Assembly: GCA_007844125.1 (NCBI GenBank)
Contig: CM017557.1
Coordinates: 61,637,411-61,701,410 of the forward strand
DNA from: Sinonovacula constricta
Taxonomy: Eukaryota; Mollusca; Bivalvia; Cardiida; Solecurtidae
Direction of reading: 5' to 3'
DNA: 64,000 nucleotides
The notes beneath the pieces are model-generated. The model had not been told where the DNA came from. It saw only the letters and a list, made by a program, of their open reading frames with translations, and ran no database searches. How positions within the stretch are numbered: position 1 is the first letter of the stretch; each line of letters begins with the position of its first letter. Positions 23,721 to 36,068 of this stretch are shown here, piece by piece. A program made the position numbers and the translations under genes.

Positions 23721-24981
23721 TTTTTTTGTGTGTTCTTGCTGGCTTCTTGTGAGTTCAAATGTAGACCCTAATCGCAAATGAACAACATACAGCTACATTA
23801 AAACTCCATTAACTATTGAATCAAAAACAGTTTTAATTAAACAATTAGGTTGTTTGATAGAGAGAAAATAATATAATCTATGTTGCAAAAAAAAAGAGAA
23901 AAATTGATAAAAATAATATAAATTCTTTTTATATCTTATAAATAAACAAGTTTAGTTTATGTTATTGAACGACTCTAGTTTAATTTAACACTGATGAATA
24001 CGCGTTCTGATTAATCGCTTTATTCTTTAAATGTTTTTATATACTAATTAGAAAAAAAAAACCCACGTGGTCCTTTATTTGCAAATAAATGCATGGATAT
24101 ATATGTATCATGAACTAATTCCGTGTTTGGTAACAATTTATTTTATTTCAGTACATACGATGCGACATATACATTACAATCACATCACTGGATCAGTTAG
24201 AAAAAAAAACACACACACACACAAGAGAAGACATAATTACATTTGCATTATTTTGAGACAAGCGGCTGTGTCACGATTGAATATGCTTTGTTGGTAACTT
24301 TGTGGATGACGTTTTATATGTAACTCTTTCACTGCAATGAAAGTATCGACTAAGCTGACTAAGACAAAGAGTTACGACCGAGATTCGCGAACTGTCTGAT
24401 CAGGATCTGCATTATATGTTGTCGAGTTTTTAGCGATATGTGTAAAACATGACTTTTAAATAAATAAATATGCGTTATAAACAGAATGTGGCACGAGAAA
24501 GGTTAAAATTAAATTAAAAATAAGGTTTTGTGAATATTGATAAAACTATCATCTATGTAATAAATATGCATGTACTGTGTTGTTGTAGTAAAAAGACAAT
24601 CGACGAAATGAAACACAATAATATGCGTGTACCGTTTGATTGTCGTTAAGAAGCGATCAACTGAAATGAACAATATTATATATATTGCGTTATTGTGTTT
24701 TCTTGAGCTTTTTTCCCTCAGACAATTTGCATTGCAGTTGGTAAGGGAGTTAACATTACAGGTTTTACTGAATTGTAGGAAGCAAAACTCTCAATATAAT
24801 GTTTTATTTGCATTGTTAAAATAATGTAAAACAATTAATTATTAAAAAGTGTTATCGCGGAATTCTATATCATTATGATATTACAATGTATTGCTTAAGA
24901 TAAAATTAAACCACGCTTTTAGGTATTCAATGCTTGTTTAATACTTCTACTCGTACTCATCGTTTGCCATACAATAATCTT

Positions 24982-25289
24982 GACCAGACCTGGTAGCGCA
25001 ATCGGTAGAGCGTCGGCTCAAGGTACGGGAGGTCCTGGGTTCGATCCCGGGCAACGACATACCAAAGTCGTTAAAATGGTTGTGGTATAGCTCCCGTGCT
25101 AACGCTCAAGCAAATGTTAGGGTAGTTGCTAGACAGGTTGGCCCGGTGTCAGGATAATGTGACTGGGTGTGTTATCATGCCAGGTGTTCAACGCATATTA
25201 TACACAGTGACGGCAGCACTTTATCTGCTGTAAGTGGACACCATCTCCAGTTAACTGAAATACTGTTGGTGGGACGATAAACCTAACAA
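24982..25289 (+). mobile_element. tRNA-derived SINE, family A, full length with target-site duplication
   Basis: The element is bounded by a perfect 11-bp direct repeat, ACAATAATCTT (24971-24981 and 25290-25300). The head carries RNA polymerase III promoter elements: box A TAGCGCAATCGG (24994-25005) and box B GGTTCGATCCC (25038-25048). A central domain and a 3' tail ending GGGACGATAAACC follow. The perfect duplication suggests a fairly young insertion. The same body without the tRNA head recurs at 53812-54020. Confidence 0.92.
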
Positions 25290-25388
25290 ACAATAATCTT
25301 TAATGTTGTTATCCTGTTTTTGTACTTAGTGACGTAATATTACCATTATGTAATATAATGGTTCGTAAATAATATATGCAATATCTTA

Positions 25389-25624
25389 GGGGCGCCCCTG
25401 GCCGAGCGGTTATAGTCGCTGACTTGTAACTCCTTAGCACCTCACGTGGGTTCGAGTCCCGGTCGGGGCGAGATCTTTTATTTTGTGGAGAAGCTTTGCT
25501 TCTTACCTGCGGTGCGCCGGTGGTTCTACCCAGACATAGTCTGAGATCTTCCTCCACCAATAATTGTCTGGACGTCGCCATTATGTGGTGGCGCGATGTA
25601 ACAACAACAACAACAACAACAAAC
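25389..25624 (+). mobile_element. tRNA-derived SINE, family B, copy 1
   Basis: The head resembles a Leu/Ser-type tRNA (GGCCGAGCGGTTATAGTCG), with box B GGTTCGAGTCCC at 25449-25460. The 3' domain contains TGCGCCGGTGGTTCTACCCA and TGGACGTCGCCA, and the element ends in a CAA repeat tail. Other copies lie at 46760, 55167, 59207 and 59340. Confidence 0.9.
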
Positions 25625-27529
25625 AAACTCATTATTTTATAGTACCCACTTTTTTTATCAAAATTTTAGCAAAGATGCATTTTACGAAGGCGTAAGCTTT
25701 AAGCTTGGGATTAATCCAGTTATCAGTTTATCTAGGTCGTTAACAAAGAATAAAATGCCTTACATTTATATTTGTATTAAAAAGTGCATAGTGTTTTTTA
25801 ATAAGAATTAGCAGTTTATAAATGTTATTATACCTATAATAATAAGCAGTACGCATTAGCTTTTTAATGCTGATAATAGGAAGACAAATATTAGGCAATA
25901 ACTGACTCTACTGTTTAACATAACGTGCTGTTCTGATGCGAACAATATGACGATATGCATTGAATGTATTTTTTTTTAAATCGGTCCTGTTATGGTGTGT
26001 TTTGAAAGGAAATTCGACATTTCGCGTTATATGCTAACAAGTTGCGTTTCTGCACTTTTCGCGGCATATTTATTTTATCTCTGTCATATTAATTACACCG
26101 TCAATCCGTCATAAATCTTAAAGCTTCATAAAGCCTAAATGAGTATAATAAATAACAGATAATTAGATTCCGATCTTTTTCAAAAATTACAATCAACATT
26201 TTTTTTCGAATTAATTAAATTATATTTTCTAGTTTTTAAATTTTTAGAAAATCTAAATTCTGAGAGTTAATCAACGATCATCGTTTATCGAGTTTAAAAT
26301 CAAGGCGGGATAATTGCCGCTATTAAAATGTAGTACGTTTTAAAAGCTGATTGGTCTGAATCATTTACACGCTATTTTCCAGAGCACGCCCCACGTGAGT
26401 TTAATTTGACTTAATTGAAATTATTTCATTATTAATGATGACAGTACTACCTACTGCTAATAAATTAATGCACAAAGTAGTCTTGCATTTCACCAGCAAG
26501 GATAGTTAGTTTAGTTGACGTTAATTAATTTTTCATTCCAATACATATATATTCATGCATAAGATTGTATGCATATATTTCTAAATCATACATGAAATAG
26601 ACAACGTGCTTGTCGAGCTGTAGCCTCTCGTATTTTCAAACAAAGAAATATATTTTGTATTAGATTTGTACAATATAATTTTATAAACACGTCAACTTCA
26701 ATAGCAAAATTCCAACATATTTCAATCCTTGTACTTTTTCCTGAGTTTAAAACCAGGTATTCGTCTTCTGATAGTTTGGTCACTTTTGTTTCCTCGCTAA
26801 CATAATTGCTACTGTATATACATTATTTATAGTTTTTATACCCATATGTCACCTACAGTGATTTGAATAATAAAAGAATAGTTGAACTGTTTTCCGTGCA
26901 ACAATGTCTAACAGCGTAACTATTTGCCCACGCCTTTTAGCTCAACATCAATATGAACTTTCGAAACAAAGGGAGCAGTACCATCACGTTCCATCAACAT
27001 AATTGCTGATACATGATTAATTTCATAGCAATTAACAGTTAAGATTGTGTTTTTATCGCTTATATATGTTTTCGTCTATGCGGTAATAATTTTTGTGATG
27101 TTGTCGAAAGATGCTAAAATGCGGTCATTAAGCTGTTGTTGTTTTTCCCTGTCATTGGCACTAGTGTTGGTGGTGTGGTAGTGGCAGCGTAGCGTTGATG
27201 GAAATAATTTTGACGTTTGGTAGTTGTGGCAGCGCTGGAATTTCAACCAAAAACAATAATGATTTACTCTAACCAGAAACAATGCATGGATTCTTAACTG
27301 ACAGCGGATTAAATGTATCAATTGTCCAATTGAACAAAATCCTACAAACGCAACCAGAAGCTATCAATTCATAAAATCTATCATACTTTTTAAAACTTTT
27401 AGTCAATCCCATCCTTGATTAAACCTTGGGAGAGAACCAAGAGTCCAAACCACGCAAAAAACTATAGGCAAGTTTTAATCTCTTGTTCTAGGGACTTTAA
27501 TCAGCAAGAGCGCTTCTGTGAAATGAATA

Positions 27530-27985
27530 CGTTTCAAGGGGTCGCAACCCCCATTCGATCAGCGAAATTGACTGACTGCCGACCCCAGGACCTTTTCCCT
27601 ATCCCAGGAGTCCGCGGCCAACGTAACTAATTCCAACTGTCAATCAAAGACAAAGAATACGTTTTAAGAGAATCGCTTTTGATTTGAAGTTCATAAGGAA
27701 AAAGATAGCGACGTGTCAATAAGAGAGAATCTCGTGTAATTCTCGATATTACCGAGATTTCGTTAAGCCAATATTGGCTTTTAACAATCACGTTGCCAAA
27801 TCGGTGAGATTTGCACGAAAGCCCACGTTGACCCAATGTCCATCACGCGCATAAGCCCCGCAGACAAGTTTAATGAAAGCTGCAAGCAATGCTTCTCGAC
27901 CGTGAACTCAGAAAGTGACCCGTTTGGGTATCCGTAGCGACAGTCAACCCCTGATGGGGGTAGACTGGAGTAAGCCAAGGGATTT
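27530..27985. promoter_or_regulatory. Candidate distal element with a perfect PBX-MEIS decamer and inverted CCAAT
   Basis: A complex island in AT-rich desert. It contains CTGTCAATCA at 27637-27646, an inverted pair AATCTCG (27728) and CGAGATT (27753), and the perfect 16-bp palindrome AAGCCAATATTGGCTT (27765-27780). No ORF here is convincing. Confidence 0.35.
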
Positions 27986-29739
27986 GTTCCCCAAATCCTT
28001 TATAGATAGCCCTAAATACTTCCCACACTGACTCATAACTATGCTGCGAGTATTTTCTTTAGATGTCTATGATAAATTGCAAGCAAACTGCAAATTCGGG
28101 ACTATTAAGGTGAATGTCATGTTGCAAGTCAATAATATTGAACCAGTTGAGTTGCTTGTATTTGAAATAAAAAAAAAATAAATGCTTGTAAGAATCCGCA
28201 GGTCTGTATGTTGGTTCGAGCCTCAGTTGGAGAGAAAGCTGCTTATGTTAGGGGGTTTTCTTAATATAGATATTAACATAGATATTTCTTCGGGGTCTCC
28301 TTTTATAAAACTTTACTGAATGTCGCCATAGTAACCATAATTTTTCAGCCAGAATCGTATTACGAAACGAAAACAGCTGTTTATTAGACTCATCGCCAGT
28401 TCTGGACCATTACGTTGCCTCACCAAACCACACCCTATCACTCTCCCACCCCCATATGCTGGCTCCCTTTTGATATCCCTGGTCGATCACTTCAAGAACC
28501 CACTTATTCTATGTGAAGATTTATTTCTTATTAAATATCACACCTTGATTTTCTCGTTGTCTGAAAACTTTATTAAATTATCTCTATCAAATATCCGGAT
28601 GCGATACCAAAAACTTATTGAGGAAAGGCTGCTCTTTTCGTCGTTCAGGCGCCGCATTGTACCTAAATGGAAATGGCCACTTGTCCATGAAAAGAAGTAT
28701 TTAATTCATAGGTACCTCTGGACTGATATCTATAAGACGGTTCACGGCTTCTTTGGATGACTTGGAGATTTTGCCAAAGAAAACGCTCGTGTAGTGAATC
28801 GGCTCTCGATTAGTTCAAGTCTTCTCCGCTAGAGGGAGTAATTGTAGTACAAATGCTTCCCTATTATTGTCAAAAACATTGAAACGTTGAACTGTTGAAA
28901 TGATCGAGATTTTTTTTCAGCTCAAAATAATACGTTTGATTTTAATAGCGTAATAATACACAGACGCAAAATGTAAAAAAGAAATAAAGGCACACTCAAG
29001 GAGGAGAAAAGACATGTGGCTGCAAATTTCATTCGCTGTGTTTCTTTCAATGAAATGTAATCAGTCTACAATCTTTACCTGACCTAATTGTGCCGCCCAT
29101 TTTCAATATTGTCCCGCAAATCAATGGCGTCATTTATTAATAAACTGTGTATTGATTTAAAAGTACAAAAATGCGATTTTTATAATAACACTTATTGATG
29201 TGTTTGATCTTTTGCAAAGGATTAAATTTCAAAAGATTCTATTGTCGGTTTTAAAGCAGAAGGAACCGCCAGGCGGTGCCATTGCAGATTTAATAACACT
29301 GTTCGTAAGGACACAGCTCGTCATTTTTTTCCGTCTTGATTACATGGGCTAACCGGATGTTGCACAATAGTAAAGTAAGACTATCACAGCAATTTGCATT
29401 ACATATCGGTTTGCAATTTATTAAAATTTTACACGACACATTTGACTGTGCAGTTAGTCTTCACTTGTAATAGCGTTGTTCAATTTGCAGAACTATCGTA
29501 TTGTTTGAAGAATTCATTAAGAATACCAATTTGTCTAAACTCTCAAACAGTCAAATGCGTTAAAAATCCGTTCTTTAGTACTTAGCAATTATGTTTTGTA
29601 TTTTCTTCGAACTACGTGCTACGTTTTCTCGAATTCTGTATAATAATACTAAATATTACCAACTAGACAGCTTTAAGCGAGAGGTAGCTGATCTGAGGCT
29701 ACACCTTTTACATTGGCCTAATTAATTCGTGCTTAGTAA

Positions 29740-30460
29740 GTGCTCATCCAGTTAACGAGAGTTAAACATCTTCACGCCGTTATGACAAACAAGGCAAACA
29801 GCTTATTTCTGGCAGTGTTCTGGCTGCGAATCCGTCAACGCTGCTTATCGCAGTTGCTGTCTCCAGTCGAGTTTAATTTGACAATTATAGGCGTATCATG
29901 TCCAACAAGCGGCGAGGTGGTCAGTGTCGAACCCACGGACAACAAGAACTGTCTAGCCTGTCAGCCATATGCCACGTCGAACCAGGACCGCGTCCGCGCG
30001 ATACACCTCATCATTAACGCCTTAAAGCGCGATCCGTGCGAAATCCCTGCTTAGCGTCTGTCAACGCGTCCGTCCGTCATGTCAAGTGCGCATGTCAGCG
30101 ACCTTTTCATCGCCGGAATGGGCAAACAATTTGGGAGCTCGCCCCAATGAATATATAGTTTTCGATAATTTCTCACCCATTTCAGGAGAACGTAGTTAAT
30201 TTTCGGAAAAACTGGTCGAGCGAGCCTTTCGCGGTGTTTGGCAGTGTTTACGCCTTGTTTTTCTATCCAAGTTGATGTATCTCTCGTAACGTCGGCGTGA
30301 TGAATTCATCTTGTCAACCGTCAGAAGACATTGATTGTTTATTTACAGTTAGAACAAGGGCTCTGTTACGGTCGTGCATTCCATCGAGCGTAATTCACTG
30401 GGGTTAATTCGGAAGTAAATCACCGGGTAGTGAACGCACCGACGACCTTGGTCAGATACG
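29740..30460. promoter_or_regulatory. Candidate CpG-rich distal element with TGTCA cluster
   Basis: A CpG-rich island with TGTCA cores at 29959, 30059, 30080, 30093 and 30312; the first two are full CTGTCA. The plus ORF at 29740-30054 (104 codons) has no recognisable domain and no splice context I can defend. Confidence 0.35.
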
Positions 30461-30890
30461 CCAGGTGAAGAATGACCTAGAAAAGTAACGTCTCACCTAT
30501 CATTAGTCTTTTGAGACTTGACCGAATTTACTTTATATCTAATTAATATTTATTTAATATTAACTTTGTAATATTTGCTCCGGAAAGCCAAACTGTTATA
30601 TTAAGAATAAATTGTTCGCTAGATTGCAGGTAAACGTTAAATAAACTGTATGTGACTATAGTTTGTCTTTTAAAAGACCATGTTGGCCAGACTTCATTAA
30701 GTCCTTATTAAGAATAATGCATAGGAACTGCGCATGCGGATATTTACGCCGGTCGAATTTGCATTTTTATCTATTATTTGCTCAGAAAAGCAAATCTTTG
30801 TCAAACCATGTAAAATATTTATTCAAAATATAATTTCTGTTCACTACATTGTATAAGAACAGTGTGTGTCTTCACTTGGTTGCGAAAATC

Positions 30891-30910
30891 AAAAACGTCG
30901 CGACGTTTTT
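30891..30910. repeat. 20-bp perfect CpG palindrome
   Basis: AAAAACGTCGCGACGTTTTT is perfectly self-complementary over 20 bp with four CpGs, in AT-rich desert. Confidence 0.95.
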
Positions 30911-31739
30911 CAAAAACCTTATATAAATAAGAACTGTGAACGCGGGTATTTATGCCCTATGTATACCTCAGTCATAAGATGTACACGGATTGACTCGATA
31001 GTGATGCAATAAATGTAACAAAAATTGGAGGTACGCTTTTATATTTTATAAGTTACACTGGTCACCTTCATTTAAACAATTCTTTTTATATTTTATAAAA
31101 TTATTTCAAGGTGTAATAAATAATTCAGCCCCGAGTTTGAAGACGTAGTTTTGAGTCTAAAATTTATAAATAATCAAATATTAATGCAACATGTTTTTTT
31201 TCTTTTTTGATTAAGGTAATAATAAAAAGAATACGAACTTTAAAAGATAAAAAACACCATCGATGTTAACAAGAGCATGTATATTTTAAATATTTAACAG
31301 AATCATATGTTTGGTCAGATTGTTTTTGGACCAGTTTTATCAACTCCATTTCACACCATCAATGCAATAAGTAAAACAATTGTCTAAAGTTTTGATGTTT
31401 ATTTAGACCCCCAAGATCAGACGAATCAAACTTAATTGAAACAAAAACGAGACAATTGAACATTGTAATTGCCAATAGAAATGTAATTGGCCAATATTTA
31501 ATAGCATTAAATTCGGAGCGTGGGAACTTTTCTACGATTAATATCCACCCTTATTTGTTTTCTTGTTACAAATGTTCATGCGGTGATGAATTTACGCTGT
31601 CTTCTTCGTCGAACTAGTAAAATTAATCAAACAGTTGTTGAATTGCTAAATGTTTTAGTTCTAACGTACGATGCTTATAAAGCAGAGAAGTAAATACGGC
31701 GTTTCATTATTTCTCAATTACCGAAAAATTTGATGACAG

Positions 31740-32345
31740 TTCGTCCCCGGATCCTGGCCGACCGGCGGCTTAAGCCTGATCGAACTCTTAGGCCAGAAAG
31801 ACTGAACTCGCCTTCACATCAGTGATGACGGTTAAAGACAGAATTTTCCGAATATGTTCAATCGCGACTCGAAAAAAAGACAGATTTTCTCGAATATATC
31901 CGGTTGTGGCTCGGAACCTATTGCCGCAAAAGATCTTGTCTTATTGTGCCTATTGTCTTGGTCAACATCGCATGGGAGACTCATCTTTGATATACCTCTG
32001 AAAATCTGGGAAATCTGTATTTTTAATTGGTTTTATTTCTAATATTGCATCACGGTCTACGACGGGTAAGGTCACGGGAGGTGATTTAAACCTAATTATC
32101 GGCGTCGCTAATTCACTGCCTGTCAACGTTATCATCGTCCGTGTCACTTAGACGTTGGTTATCTGTCGCGGACTCAATCTGGACATGGGCAAGTTTCAAA
32201 TGTCGCCAAGATCTCGTTACTAAGGGAATCGATCGCACAGGACGGACAGACGGCTTTGACGTTTCAGCACGGATTAAGTTCCTAGGGTTCACTTCGCCCG
32301 ATAAACCCTCTACCTTAAGTCCACCGACCGCACATCAGGAAATGA
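31740..32345. promoter_or_regulatory. Candidate distal regulatory block
   Basis: A GC-richer, non-repetitive block within desert sequence, with one CTGTCA core near 32121. The short ORFs on both strands are unrecognised and probably incidental. Confidence 0.25.
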
Positions 32346-33859
32346 CTATTTTTAAAATATCATGTGACAATTCATTTTAATTTGTAAAATATTACACAAT
32401 ATATCAATCTTAACAAAATAGCAAGAATGATTTTCAGTCATTTATGTCATTTAAGGTGACAAAATTGAAAAGAGCAAATTTTGTTTCTATATTTTAGGTG
32501 ACAAATAAAAACACCGCCAGGCGACAGTATTGGTCCCAGCAAAATGTTAAAGTAAATTAAAGACCTGGCTTGAAAAATATCAAACCTATCGCGTTTTAAT
32601 GCGATTTGTCAGATTTATTTTTCAGTATCGACCAACTATTTAAATATTCATATTTCAACTTAGAAACAGCGAAGAATTCAGGGGCAATAAATGTCAATTA
32701 TAGCCGCACTTTTTGAATCAAAACAAGCTGCCTGTTTTTAAGACGCTTAAACCTTTGGAAAAGAGACGAAATGAGCATGAAACTTAATAGGGATATTTTT
32801 ATCATAGTCTCTCGTCTTTGATTGATCTTTTGTCTTAAAATAGAAAGTTTTAATTGTACCTAGAGCATTTTTTTAGTTTTGAATTTCAGACTGTAGAAGA
32901 AGAAACAAGCCATAAACCGCGTATCCTAATTCAGTTTTCTATTCGTATTATATAGATGCTATTTTTTGTTTTTAATTAATATAAATTCACTATTTGAGCT
33001 TTTAACTCATTTATTATGGTCATATTTTATTTTACTATTTAGTTAAAAAATTAAGACACGTTTTGTTAAATGTATTTATGCCTAGTTTTCATGGTTTTAT
33101 TTCTTAGCGAGTTATTTATATTGACATGTTTTAAATATATATTTATGCTTGGCTTTCATTATTTTATTTTTTTAGCTAGTTATCATAACAAGACATTTCC
33201 GAGAAATGCCTAATGAATGCATTGTGTATTTTGTTATAGTTAATATAAAGATCTAAATCACTGTAAAGTAATAATAGAAACAGTTCACGTATAATATTCA
33301 GATTTTTTATGAAACCATTTGTTTGAAATTGTTTGATTATTATTCAATTATTCACAAAGACTATAAAGTCCAGGTAGTCTTTAGGAACAATTAAGTGCAA
33401 CAAAATATAATATATACCACATAATATATAGAAGCAACGAAGAAAAATCTGGAGCATGCATCACATATTTATTAATCATACTGGATTTAATTGTTGTAAA
33501 TGTGTTATTCTAATAAATTTTTTTACTGAAATAGAATCTACTTAACTATATAGAGACCTGCCGTTAGAAATTTTGAAAAAAAAATCCGCAATATATTTAA
33601 AACCTAACCGTACATTCTCATTATTTTATTTAAACCGAATCTGAGAAAAACACTTTTTCGGTTTTGAAACGTTTAAAAGCTGCTACTTGAGATGATTTCA
33701 AAATACAAGTTGGATTTACATAAAAACTTTTTTTGAAGGCTACTTTAATTAAGTGTGTTAAAGTAATTTATTGTTAAATGTACATAAATACCCAAAACAT
33801 ATACAATAAAAAACACAACCTTCACATTAAATCTGACAGTTAGTTCGTGGTTTTATCAC

Positions 33860-34110
33860 GGATTTTGCTGTGTCAAGGCTGGGCCCATTTGTTAATTTCT
33901 GACCGGTCATTTTCTGATCCTCCGAACGCGACATCATAAAATGACATTCATTAAGCGACATCCAAAGGTTTTTGCCGTTTTTATGACTGAATGTATTGTT
34001 TTAGCGCGGGAGAAACAATGAACACTTTCTCTTACTGTAGCCTCACATTCGGGATTGCCGCGCACATTAACAAAAAGAACGCATCGGTTGTTGAAACAAT
34101 GTACTGGACA
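33860..34110. promoter_or_regulatory. Candidate distal regulatory block
   Basis: A small complex island (CpG-containing, no ORF) flanked by AT-rich DNA. No decisive motif seen. Confidence 0.2.
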
Positions 34111-35885
34111 TAAAGTTGCGTTTTTTGCTTTTATTCCGTTTTCATTTAGTCATTTGTGGCTCTGCGTTGGTTATTTAGCCGGAGGGGAATTTTATTCATC
34201 CCATCAAAATACTAAATTGAGGAGTTACGAGTGACAGATATATAAATTTTGAGGACGAAATAAATGATATGTCACCATATGATAAACGATAACGACGGTA
34301 CGAGCGCGCGCACGCACCTGTTACGGCCATTGCGCTCGTCGTAATTGCGTTGTTTTCAGGGCCGTTTTTGGGAAACGTGTAATTTGCGGATTTGTGCTTG
34401 AAAAACGTTTCAATTGCATAACTAGATATCTAAAACTGTAAGGAGTTGGTGAAATGGTTATAAGAAATATTAAAAAAAAAAAAAATCTACACAGCAATGG
34501 ATTGGTTGTTCTAGAGCGGATTTATGTGGCAGTTCTTGCGTAGGATGTGTTTTTATAAACGGTATCTTATTAAAATAATTAATATTTAAAGAGATAAACT
34601 ATATGCGCGGTGCTACTTACGTATTCACAATTAATTTTGGCGTTAAGTTTCTAATGAAAGAGCATCTAGATATTGTAATCAGAATGATATATTTATAAGC
34701 ATAACTATGCTGGCCAAATTCTAATCGAATTTTCTGTGTGTGTTGTGAAATTGTGTTTGGAATAAAAAATGCATATGTTTTATAATAACTTGTTCTAATT
34801 TATAACCGCTTGCAAGCCTCTCCATTTTCTATCTTCGTGCGTTCTTTCTTTTTTTAATTTCTAAAAGAAACATGCTGTTTGAATAATTTCAAGTGTTCAT
34901 TTAATTTGAATAAAACTCACGAAATCTCAACTCTCCAAAACTATATTTTATTAATTACCTCCCTTTAAACTTTTTTAAAACCGATTTTTAGCAACGATGA
35001 GTTATTCCCCTTGAGATTTTTATGATTTATATTCTTTTCACACTCTATGAACGGGACAATATTCGACTGCTAGCGGTTCGTGTCATTGTAATGAATAAGG
35101 ATGAATTCAGCATTTAAGAAGACGATTTGTAGTCATGGTTCTATTATCGAGTGAGTAGAGACCAGTGTAAAAGACACAATTTGTAAGCACTACATAAAAT
35201 ATGCAGATCTAAAATGATGCACCCATGGGGAATTCATATTTTGATTATTTTGCTTATTTATTGTTCCATTCAGCTTAATGTGATGAGGCGTTATTAAACG
35301 TGATCGTAGAAAAGGAATAACTGTTATTATATGGCCGCTGCAGTAATGAAATTTTAAATAACAATTTAAGCTTTATTGTTTTTCGCATTATTTTATGCTA
35401 ACGGTTTTGCAGAAAGCGATGCAGTCAAAATTTGTAGATGATTTTGGGATTAGTAAAAGTGTTGCTATGGTAACAAAAACGGGCTTGTGATTATTTTCAA
35501 ATTTCAAGTCTTATGTTAAATTTATTATTATTCTTTCTCATATTGTTTTATTTTGTTGTTATTAAACACGTTACTTCACTAATATTGTTTTGTTTTCTTG
35601 AGCATTTGAGATAAGATATCGCAAGAAAAATATGGAAATAAATAATATGTGTGATTCTTCATACTATTATATCGATAGGTGTGATTGTATATATTATTAT
35701 ACGTATGTGCTTTCTAAAGGCGTTTCTTGCGTGATAATTTAATAGAATTCTGCCAAATCTAACGACGAAATGTTGTTCCTTATATATTAAAAATACTCTT
35801 TGTTTTTCGATTTTCCGTATTTTCTCTTTAAGAGCTAAGCAAAATAGGTATTAAGGACATTATTACCGAATGTTTGTTTTTATGT

Positions 35886-36068
35886 CAGTTTTGTTTTTCT
35901 CTCAAATACAATGAACATAGCTTTACGCTATCATATTATATATACTTATGTTTTCCTCTCAGATACAATGAACATAGCTTAAAGTTACCATATTATATAT
36001 ACTTTTGTTTTCCTGTCAAATAAAATGTATCATAGTTTTTCGCTATCATATTACATATACTATTATAA
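35886..36068 (+). repeat. Tandem repeat, three units of about 60 bp
   Basis: Three diverged units share TTTTCCTCTCAGATACAATG, AACATAGC and ATCATATTATATATACT in order. No coding potential. Confidence 0.85.

Larger units (their letters stand above)
15700..24970. other. Gene-free upstream stretch
   Basis: Mostly AT-rich. It holds the GATA-motif block at 17.2-17.5 kb, a TTA microsatellite at 18.55 kb, a retroposon-like tail near 19.0 kb, a local direct duplication (21.3 and 22.2 kb) and copy 1 of a dispersed repeat (about 23.3-23.7 kb). Short ORFs are unrecognised. Confidence 0.7.

Noticed and set aside
24982..25070. Possible functional tRNA gene
   Set aside because: Box A and B are present, but the cloverleaf runs straight into a SINE body with target-site duplication; the other tRNA-like heads (25389, 44727, 53339) are likewise SINE heads.
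29740..30054. 104-codon plus-strand ORF in a CpG-rich block
   Set aside because: No domain recognised; the GC rise alone lengthens ORFs, and the block looks more like a regulatory island.
32141..32380. 79-codon ORF in a GC-richer block
   Set aside because: No family resemblance and no splice or start context that supports it.
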